Of a stretch of 7,975 nt of DNA, positions 1-4,942 are shown in pieces; the first letter of the stretch is position 1, and the number at the start of each line of letters is the position of its first letter. Below the pieces are notes generated by a model. It was given only the letters and a program-made list of their open reading frames with translations, did no database searches and was not told the origin of the DNA. The stretch comes from Thermoflexales bacterium. Its GTDB lineage: Bacteria; Chloroflexota; Anaerolineae; B4-G1. Both the position numbers and the translations under genes were made by a program. The stretch is taken from assembly GCA_007118795.1 (NCBI GenBank), contig SKQX01000106.1:1-7975 (forward strand). The letters are read 5' to 3'.

Positions 1-41
1 CTTTCCACCGTCCCACGTCCCCTCGACATCTCCGGTCCCCA

Positions 42-151
42 CCTCTTTCCCGTGGGTCCTACTCCTCTTCCCGTCGGGTCCTACTCCTCTCACCCGCGGG
101 TCCTACTCCTCTCTCCGCCGGGTCCTACTCCTCTTCCCGTCGGGTCCCACT
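42..151. repeat. 22-bp tandem repeat, five units
   Basis: Five head-to-tail units of exactly 22 bp lie at 42-63, 64-85, 86-107, 108-129 and 130-151. Each starts CCTCT and ends GGGTCCTACT or GGGTCCCACT. The middle is a variable small dyad: CCCGTGGG, CCCGTCGGG, CCCGCGGG or CCGCCGGG. Most differences between units fall in this central part and tend to keep it self-complementary. One further unit is at 264-285 in the second long copy. No spacers separate the units, so this is a minisatellite-type array and not a CRISPR. Confidence 0.9.
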
Positions 152-173
152 CCTCTCCCCCCTGGGGGAGAGG
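152..173. repeat. Palindromic repeat, copy 1
   Basis: A perfect inverted repeat with 10-bp arms CCTCTCCCCC (152-161) and GGGGGAGAGG (164-173) around two central bases. It follows the 22-bp array directly and has the same length as one unit, so it looks like a strengthened end unit. It is followed by TTGGGTGAAGGGGG. From general knowledge, palindromes of this wording with a TTGGGTGAGGGG tail are a widespread REP-like intergenic family in high-GC bacteria. It could act as a bidirectional transcription stop. Confidence 0.8.
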
Positions 174-285
174 TTGGGTGAAGGGGGTCTTGTCGCCACA
201 GTCCGGTTTCGTCAGCCGCCATCTTTCCACCGCCCCACGTCCCCTCGACATCTCCGACCCCCACCTCTCACCCGTGGGTCCTACG

Positions 286-306
286 CCTCTCCCCCTGGGG
301 GAGAGG
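286..306. repeat. Palindromic repeat, copy 2
   Basis: Second copy of the palindrome, with arms CCTCTCCCCC (286-295) and GGGGGAGAGG (297-306) around a single T, followed by TTGGGTGAGGGGGG. It ends the second long repeat unit just as copy 1 ends the first. It may form a very stable hairpin in DNA or RNA. Confidence 0.8.
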
Positions 307-326
307 TTGGGTGAGGGGGGCTTTGC

Positions 327-538
327 CCTGGCAGCAGAGGCCCAGCCTGGCATCAACAGGCCGTTATCGGCGTCATCCTCGCCGCTGGACAAACCGCCGC
401 CGCTAGTGTAAACTCCGACCATCGACTCATCGCCTGAATCAAAGAACGGACCGACGTCCTAGGGCTGTCCCCTTTACACTTGAGGGTCCTAGCGCGCCGG
501 GATCGTTGATATCACCCGCTTCCGGGGCCCTTCCCACT
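327..538. other. Intergenic region upstream of the OB-fold gene, with inverted repeat
   Basis: No credible gene is seen here. An 8-bp perfect inverted repeat, AGTGTAAA (405-412) and TTTACACT (473-480), is separated by 60 bases. A short direct repeat GTCCTAG occurs at 456-462 and 486-492. These lie where a promoter or operator for the downstream gene would be expected, but I could not find a convincing -35/-10 pair. The inverted repeat is short enough to be chance. Confidence 0.35.
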
Positions 539-1927
539 ATGAGCTCCATGGCCCAGTGCCCCAGCTGCGCTCGCTACGTCGGTCCGTACCAGGCCTGCCC
601 CCATTGCGGGGCCCGCATCCCAGGCCGCGTGCCTCTGCACCTGGTCAAGCTCGCCGCCGTCCTCCTTGCTACCGTGGGCTTGGCCGTCCTTTGGTACTTC
701 GCCACTCGCGCCGACATCCCCACCGTCCCCATCGGACAGCTCGATGCCGGTATGAACCTCGCCTACATTCGTCTCGCCGGTCTTTGCACACGCCCCCCCT
801 CCTACGACCCTGCCACCGGTTACCTCAGCTTCTGGCTCACCGATGATACCGGAGAGCTTCGCGTCGCTGCCTACCGGACGTCCACGCGCGCCCTCATCGC
901 AGAGCAGCGGCTGCCGGCCCAGGGCGACCACATCGCTGTGGCCGGCACCGTGCGCATCCAGGACGACTTCCGTACCCTGACCATCAACGACCCGGATCAG
1001 ATGATCATCTCTCGCCCTGAGCCTGTCGAGCGATCCATCGGGAGCCTGACCCTCCAGGACCAACATCAACGCATACGCATCCGCGGTCAGGTCCGCGACG
1101 TGCGGAGCCCCTATCCGGCCCTCACGCTCTTCACCTTGCGAGATCAAACCGGCGTCGTTTACGTTGCCCTGAGCGAGAACCTGATGGCGCTGAGCTCCGT
1201 CACCCCCACCCTTCGACTGGGCCAGTCCATCGAGGTTGTAGCTGCCGTCTCCCGCTACGGCGATGCGGTCCAGCTCGTCCCCGCCTCCGCCGCAGATATC
1301 GTGCCCCTCGAGGTCGACCTCCCCATCGCTCTCGCGCGATCCATCGGGGACCTCCGCAGCGACGACATTGGGGGGTGGTTCGCTGTCAGTGGAACGGTCA
1401 TCGCCGTCACCCCCTTTTCCGCCGGCGTCAAGATGCAGCTCGATGACGGGACGGGGCGTATCGCCGTGCTCTTCTGGCACGACACCTACGTTGCCTTGCT
1501 CAACTACCTCGGCGACGGCCCCCGGCCCACGCCTGGGACCACCGTTCGGGTGCAGGGGGGGTTGTCAGAATACCGGGGCGAGCTCGAGTTGATGCCCGGC
1601 CTGCCGACCGACCTGGCGATACTGGCAGTTCCAGGTCCGCTCCCAGTCGTCTCCATCGGTTCCCTCACCCCGGGCGACCTGGGCCGCTCCGTCACGGTCC
1701 GCGGCACCATCGGGACACTGGAGCGTTTCTCGGCCGGCCTCAAAGGGTCCCTGCGCGACGAGTCTGGCTCGGTCACACTCCTGTTGTGGGACGACGTCTA
1801 CCGGTCTCTGGTTTTGGGACAGGATCTGGTTCCGGGGATCGAGATCGAGGTCAGTGGGGAGATCAGCGAGTATCGGGGCCATCTGGAGATCGTCCCGAGG
1901 GCCGATGGAGTCCGGTTGGTCGAGTAG
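539..1927 (+). CDS. Membrane-anchored zinc-ribbon protein with four tandem OB-fold domains
   Basis: A 462-residue protein when read from ATG 539. A treble-clef type zinc ribbon comes first: CPSC at 7-10 and CPHC at 20-23, two CxxC knuckles ten residues apart. One membrane segment follows at about 35-55, preceded by basic residues, which suggests the ribbon is cytoplasmic and the rest outside. Four repeats follow at about 64-159, 165-257, 266-364 and 370-462. Each opens with a [S/P]IGxL motif and matches the beta-rich pattern of tRNA_anti/nucleic-acid-binding OB folds (for example VTVRGTI, then SLRDESGSVTLLLW, then EYRGHLEIVP). Repeats 3 and 4 are the most alike and also match the next gene. 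The frame is open upstream to a TTG at 506, and ATG 548 (MAQCPSC) is also possible. I chose 539 for its ATG and a weak GGGG upstream. It probably forms an operon with the gene 17 bases downstream. The ligand is unknown: nucleic acid is the family expectation, but an external location makes that uncertain. Confidence 0.85.
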   Translation: MSSMAQCPSCARYVGPYQACPHCGARIPGRVPLHLVKLAAVLLATVGLAVLWYFATRADIPTVPIGQLDAGMNLAYIRLAGLCTRPPSYDPATGYLSFWLTDDTGELRVAAYRTSTRALIAEQRLPAQGDHIAVAGTVRIQDDFRTLTINDPDQMIISRPEPVERSIGSLTLQDQHQRIRIRGQVRDVRSPYPALTLFTLRDQTGVVYVALSENLMALSSVTPTLRLGQSIEVVAAVSRYGDAVQLVPASAADIVPLEVDLPIALARSIGDLRSDDIGGWFAVSGTVIAVTPFSAGVKMQLDDGTGRIAVLFWHDTYVALLNYLGDGPRPTPGTTVRVQGGLSEYRGELELMPGLPTDLAILAVPGPLPVVSIGSLTPGDLGRSVTVRGTIGTLERFSAGLKGSLRDESGSVTLLLWDDVYRSLVLGQDLVPGIEIEVSGEISEYRGHLEIVPRADGVRLVE

Positions 1928-1935
1928 AGCACCGT

Positions 1936-1940
1936 GGAGG
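1936..1940 (+). promoter_or_regulatory. Shine-Dalgarno for the second OB-fold gene
   Basis: GGAGG followed by AG lies four bases before ATG 1945 and nine bases after the preceding stop. The core is strong but the spacing is short. It supports translation from 1945, coupled to the upstream gene, over the internal ATG at 2164, which has only a weak caggg upstream. Confidence 0.5.
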
Positions 1941-1944
1941 AGCG

Positions 1945-3075
1945 ATGGAACGGATCACCCCCGATTTCCGTACGGGCATAGTGCGCGGGACAGCGACCCT
2001 TCGGCGGCCCGCGGATGAGCTGGTCTCCGTCGGGGCACGGCCACGGGTGCGACTCCCGTCCCCTCCGGAGCGGGTCACCATCACTCCCCTCTGGCTTCGG
2101 GCTCGCGATCTGGTCGTCGACCGGCTGCCGCTGACCGGCCCCGATGGCCGCAGGGCTTGCGCGATGCTGCGCGCGGTGCTCCGCGCCCTGATGCCGCTCG
2201 CCCTGGCCTCCATTTCGGCCGGCTGTGGCGTGACACTGGTGGCATCTCCGTCGCCGCAGTTGGTATTGCCCACCTTCACCCCGACAGCGGAGATCGCTCC
2301 CACTGTGACGGATCTGCCCCCGGCCACCGCCACCTTCGCCCCGACGGGGACGCCGGCACCCACCGAGACTGCGGCACCCACGGTCACGCCGCAGCCAACA
2401 GCCAGCCCCACCGCCCTTCCGACAGTCACGGCGTCCCCAATACCCACACCCGACCATACCCCCACCGCCATCGTCCAACTGACTCCCATTCAGTCCATCA
2501 CCCATGACACCATTGGCCAGGTGTTGACGCTGGAGGGGAACGTCGTCGAGACGGCCAGCTTCTCCGCCGGCTTCAAGTACACCCTCGACGACGGCACGGC
2601 CCGGATCGCGCTCCTCATGTGGCACAGCGTCTTCGACGACTGCTGGGACATCGCCAGGATCAACCGGGGGGCCCGGGTTCGGGTCACGGGGCAGGTGACC
2701 GAGTACGAAGGCCAGCTCGAGATCCAGCCCCGCTTTGGGTCTCAAGTCAAGGCGATCCGTCCCGCCCCCGACGGCCCCGCCCAACGGGAGATTGGCTCGC
2801 TCACGGGGGCTGACGCCGGCGACCTGGTGACCATCCAGGGCGAAGTCCTCCGCACCGAGGGGCTTCCCGCCGCCGTCAAGGTCTTCGTCGCGGACGATAG
2901 CGGCCAGATCCTCGTCTTCATCTGGCGCAATGTCCTGGATCGCATCGTCGACAATGCCGGGCTGGGCACCCCCGGCAGCGAGGTCCGCATCGTCGGGAGA
3001 CTCCAGATCTACCGGAGCAACCTGGAGCTTGTGCCGACCTTGCCTCACGACGTGACTGTCCTGGCCGTACCCTAG
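1945..3075 (+). CDS. Secreted or lipid-anchored protein with Pro/Thr linker and two OB-fold domains
   Basis: 376 residues from ATG 1945, with domains in this order. Residues 1-73 are Arg-rich and match nothing I recognise. Residues 74-94 form a textbook lipoprotein signal: MLRAVLR, a hydrophobic core, then the lipobox SAGC with Cys94. Residues about 99-182 form a low-complexity linker rich in Thr, Pro and Ala. Two OB-fold repeats follow at about 183-275 and 282-376. They share FSAGFKYTLDDGTARIALLMW, EYEGQLEIQP and closing DVTVLAVP-like motifs with repeats 3 and 4 of the upstream protein, so the two genes are paralogous. The linker would hold the OB domains away from the membrane. ATG 2164 would place the lipoprotein signal at the N-terminus (303 residues) and may be the true start. 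I used 1945 because of the GGAGG and because the 73-codon extension has fairly coding-like composition. The stop codon lies at the edge of a MITE-like element. Function is unknown; a solute- or polymer-binding partner of the neighbouring permease is an inference. Confidence 0.8.
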   Translation: MERITPDFRTGIVRGTATLRRPADELVSVGARPRVRLPSPPERVTITPLWLRARDLVVDRLPLTGPDGRRACAMLRAVLRALMPLALASISAGCGVTLVASPSPQLVLPTFTPTAEIAPTVTDLPPATATFAPTGTPAPTETAAPTVTPQPTASPTALPTVTASPIPTPDHTPTAIVQLTPIQSITHDTIGQVLTLEGNVVETASFSAGFKYTLDDGTARIALLMWHSVFDDCWDIARINRGARVRVTGQVTEYEGQLEIQPRFGSQVKAIRPAPDGPAQREIGSLTGADAGDLVTIQGEVLRTEGLPAAVKVFVADDSGQILVFIWRNVLDRIVDNAGLGTPGSEVRIVGRLQIYRSNLELVPTLPHDVTVLAVP

Positions 3076-3209
3076 TACTACAACCGCATTTGTCATTCTG
3101 AGGAGCGGAGCGACGAAGAATCTCACGCATGCTGACCAAAACGGTTCCCACGCGGGCACTCCTCGGCAGTCGAGGAAGCTCTGTTTGCCGATGTGCGGTT
3201 GTAGGACTA
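3073..3209. mobile_element. MITE-like element with TA-flanked terminal inverted repeats
   Basis: The left end TAGTACTACAACCGCA (3073-3088) is matched at 15 of 16 positions by the reverse complement of the right end (3194-3209). Both outer ends are TA, which fits the TA target duplication of IS630/Tc1-mariner elements and leaves 14-bp inverted repeats starting GTACTACAACCGCA or GTCCTACAACCGCA. The interior has no gene. It holds a GTCATTCTGAGGAGCG..GAAGAATCTC segment (3092-3124), a wording I know as a widespread intergenic repeat in Chloroflexota and other phyla. It also holds a small hairpin, TCCTCG (3160-3165) with CGAGGA (3171-3176). The family assignment is inference from end structure only, and no transposase is present. 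Confidence 0.6.
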
Positions 3210-3213
3210 TAGT
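3185..3213 (+). promoter_or_regulatory. Candidate promoter at the right end of the MITE-like element
   Basis: TTGCCG (3185-3190), a 17-base spacer and TATAGT (3208-3213) match a sigma-70 promoter at 4 of 6 and 5 of 6 positions with ideal spacing. The -35 lies inside the element and the -10 spans its right boundary. It points at the permease gene. A transcript would start near 3220, leaving a leader of about nine bases before ATG 3229 or about 20 before ATG 3241. Confidence 0.4.
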
Positions 3214-3228
3214 GAGGGCGATGTAGCG

Positions 3229-4542
3229 ATGCTGATCTCCATGCTGATGGCCCTGTGCGGTGTCCTGATCGCCTCCCTGTTCTCTCTGGTTCCCGCGCTC
3301 CACATCTACAACGTCGCCGGGGTCGTTGTCCTGGCCGCTACCGCTGCCGGCCCCCTCCTCCCAGCGGAGCACCTGGCCATGCTGCTCCTGGGCATGATCA
3401 CCGGCTATGCCATGCTGAACACCATCCCCACCGTCTTCCTATCCGTGCCCGACGACTCCACCGTCTTCATCGTCCTCCCGGCTCAGAAATACCTTCTCCA
3501 GAGCCGCGGCTACGAGGCAGCCGTGCTCACCGGAATCGGCGGCCTCAGCGGGATCGTCGTCCTGGCCCTGCTGACCCCCGTGGCTCCCTCCCTCCTCTCG
3601 GCCATCCACGCCGTTCTCCGCCCCCATTTCCACTGGATCCTCTGGGCCGTCATCGCCTACGTCCTCCTCTCCGAGTGGCCCAAGGGGCCCGATCGGGCAC
3701 CGGCCGGCTGGCGTCGCTGGTGGGAGGGCTGGAAGTCCATCCTGGCTGGCCTGGCCACGTTTCTCCTATCCGGTCTCCTCGGTTTCGTTCTCCTCTACCG
3801 GACCGTCGTCCCGGCAGACGTCGCCTACCACAACTTGCTGCCCGCCTTCGTCGGTCTCTTCGCTGTGCCCGCGATCCTGCAGAACCTGCTCTCCCGGCTT
3901 GAGCTGCCGACCCAGCACATCCCTCGCACCCTCGATGCCCCACCTGTCTTGATCCTCCAAGGCATGCTCGCTGGTGCCCTGGGCGGTCTGTTCGCCGCCT
4001 TCTTCCCTGTCGTCACCGGCGGGGTCGGTGGCTTGCTGGCTGGTCAGGCCACCGCGCAACGGGATGATCGGCTCTTCCTCATCTCTCAGGGCGCTTCGAA
4101 AGTCGTGTACTACGTGGGTGCGTTCCTCCTCTTCTTCGTGCCGCGGGTCCATCTGACCCGGGGCGGCATGGCGTGGATACTGAGCGGGCTGTGGAGTGCC
4201 TACGCACCGCGGACCTACTATGAGGCCGTCGCTGTCATCGTGTTCAGCGGCGTCGTCTCCTTCTTCTTGCTGTTGGTGATGGCCCGCATAGCCGTCCGAC
4301 TGATCGCTCGCATACACTACCGCTCCGTCAGTATCGCTACGTTGGCGCTGCTGCTTGCTGTCGTGGGCGGGCTCACCGGCGTGGGGGGTCTGCTCGTGTG
4401 TGTCGTCGCCACGGGCATCGGCCTCATCCCCGTCCTCTGGGGCTCGCGGCGTATGAACGGTATGGGCATCCTCCTTCTCCCCATCGCCCTCAACATGAGC
4501 GGCCTTGGGGACCAGGTGGCCCGCTGGCTGATGCGCTTCTGA
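3229..4542 (+). CDS. TctA-family (COG1784-like) membrane permease
   Basis: 437 residues, very hydrophobic, with roughly 10-12 membrane segments (about 1-20, 24-42, 47-72, 97-118, 131-150, 168-190, 203-222, 238-260, 287-305, 327-355, 366-404, 408-424). The N-terminal SLVPALHIYNVAG resembles the LIPGxHxN signature of the archaeal-type TctA/DUF112 group. PDDSTVFIVLPAQKYLLQ (74-91) and the Gly-rich segment FPVVTGGVGGLLAG (259-272) followed by DDRLFLISQGASK also fit that family. Classical TctA works with a small TctB and a periplasmic TctC to import tricarboxylates. Neither is present here, so the substrate cannot be read from the family. It lies downstream of two OB-fold proteins on the same strand, separated by a MITE-like element. 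Start ATG 3229 has GAGGG about ten bases upstream; ATG 3241 is an alternative. Family assignment is fairly sure and function is unknown. Confidence 0.8.
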   Translation: MLISMLMALCGVLIASLFSLVPALHIYNVAGVVVLAATAAGPLLPAEHLAMLLLGMITGYAMLNTIPTVFLSVPDDSTVFIVLPAQKYLLQSRGYEAAVLTGIGGLSGIVVLALLTPVAPSLLSAIHAVLRPHFHWILWAVIAYVLLSEWPKGPDRAPAGWRRWWEGWKSILAGLATFLLSGLLGFVLLYRTVVPADVAYHNLLPAFVGLFAVPAILQNLLSRLELPTQHIPRTLDAPPVLILQGMLAGALGGLFAAFFPVVTGGVGGLLAGQATAQRDDRLFLISQGASKVVYYVGAFLLFFVPRVHLTRGGMAWILSGLWSAYAPRTYYEAVAVIVFSGVVSFFLLLVMARIAVRLIARIHYRSVSIATLALLLAVVGGLTGVGGLLVCVVATGIGLIPVLWGSRRMNGMGILLLPIALNMSGLGDQVARWLMRF

Positions 4543-4942
4543 TCTCAGTGATGGTCACGCGTGCGTCTTCATTGCTCGCTCATAGGGTCAGCCCAAGCCA
4601 ACATAGGCCCTGTCGTGGCGGAATGTCTCAGGTGGTCAACGATCTGGGCTCTCACGGATCGTGGCTGTTTGGTCGGCATGCTTTTATCTAGACTGAGGAG
4701 ATGGGGGAAGCAGGGAAGCTCATGTGCAGGAGAATCTGCATGCCGAGTCGTGAATGGTCAGATGTGCAGAAGCAGCACTGAGATAACGGAGCAGCTGATC
4801 TTCTGAGGTCCGGCTGGTGCGAGCAATCTCCCTCGCCATTCGCGTCAGAATCCTTACCACCCGCTCCAATCTCAAACCCGGTTCCGAGCGGGTCTGTGAC
4901 CCGCCCAATGCCGGAGGTAGGCCCGACGTTCCTCGGGACGGC
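4543..4942. other. Convergent intergenic region without a credible gene
   Basis: About 400 bases between the 3' ends of the permease and the phosphorylase. Short open frames occur on both strands, including a Ser/Arg-rich 80-codon frame on the - strand at 4720-4962, but none has a recognisable domain, a good ribosome site or clear codon bias. A perfect 9-bp inverted repeat TCGGCATGC (4673-4681) and GCATGCCGA (4738-4746) encloses 56 bases. The part around 4680-4800 is visibly richer in A and T than the flanking genes. A small RNA or a decayed gene is possible but not shown. Confidence 0.4.
4888..4904 (-). terminator. Hairpin downstream of the GH65 gene
   Basis: A perfect 7-bp GC-rich stem, GCGGGTC and GACCCGC, with a 3-base loop lies 39 bases past the phosphorylase stop. 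A weaker stem, CCCGA (4922-4926) with TCGGG (4933-4937), sits between. There is no T-run on either strand, so this is at best a non-canonical, possibly bidirectional terminator for the converging genes. Confidence 0.3.

Larger units (their letters stand above)
1..326. repeat. Two-copy long intergenic repeat unit
   Basis: Positions 1-63 and 223-285 align base for base at an offset of 222 with only a handful of differences. Both begin ctttccaccg and carry cccctcgacatctccg. Both continue into a palindrome and then a TTGGGTGA..GGGGG tail (174-190 and 307-320). The two units differ mainly in the number of internal 22-bp repeats: five in the first, one in the second. The window opens exactly at the unit start, so the array may extend upstream. 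Open frames on both strands here encode only low-complexity Pro/Ser/Gly peptides that follow the repeat, so I regard the stretch as non-coding. Confidence 0.85.

Noticed and set aside
42..151. Possible CRISPR array
   Set aside because: Units are contiguous without unique spacers and no cas gene is present.
52..422. Open frames of about 110-119 codons on both strands in the repeat region
   Set aside because: The peptides are low-complexity Pro/Ser/Gly runs that mirror the 22-bp repeats and palindromes, as such repeats commonly produce. There is no ribosome site or domain.
512..1480. 322-codon - strand frame opposite the first OB-fold gene
   Set aside because: It is the mirror of a well-supported coding region, with no recognisable motifs and a low-complexity Gly/Asp/Ala composition.
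1798..3372. Long - strand open frame opposite the second OB-fold gene (524 codons)
   Set aside because: It is antisense to a gene with clear domains, has Gly/Arg/Asp-rich low complexity, and arises from high GC content.
4561..4806. 81-codon + strand frame in the convergent gap
   Set aside because: Cys/Ser/Arg-rich mixed composition, no ribosome site and no family resemblance.
4543..4942. tRNA or other structured RNA gene in the gap
   Set aside because: No cloverleaf, T-loop GGTTCGA-type box or CCA-end pattern could be found.
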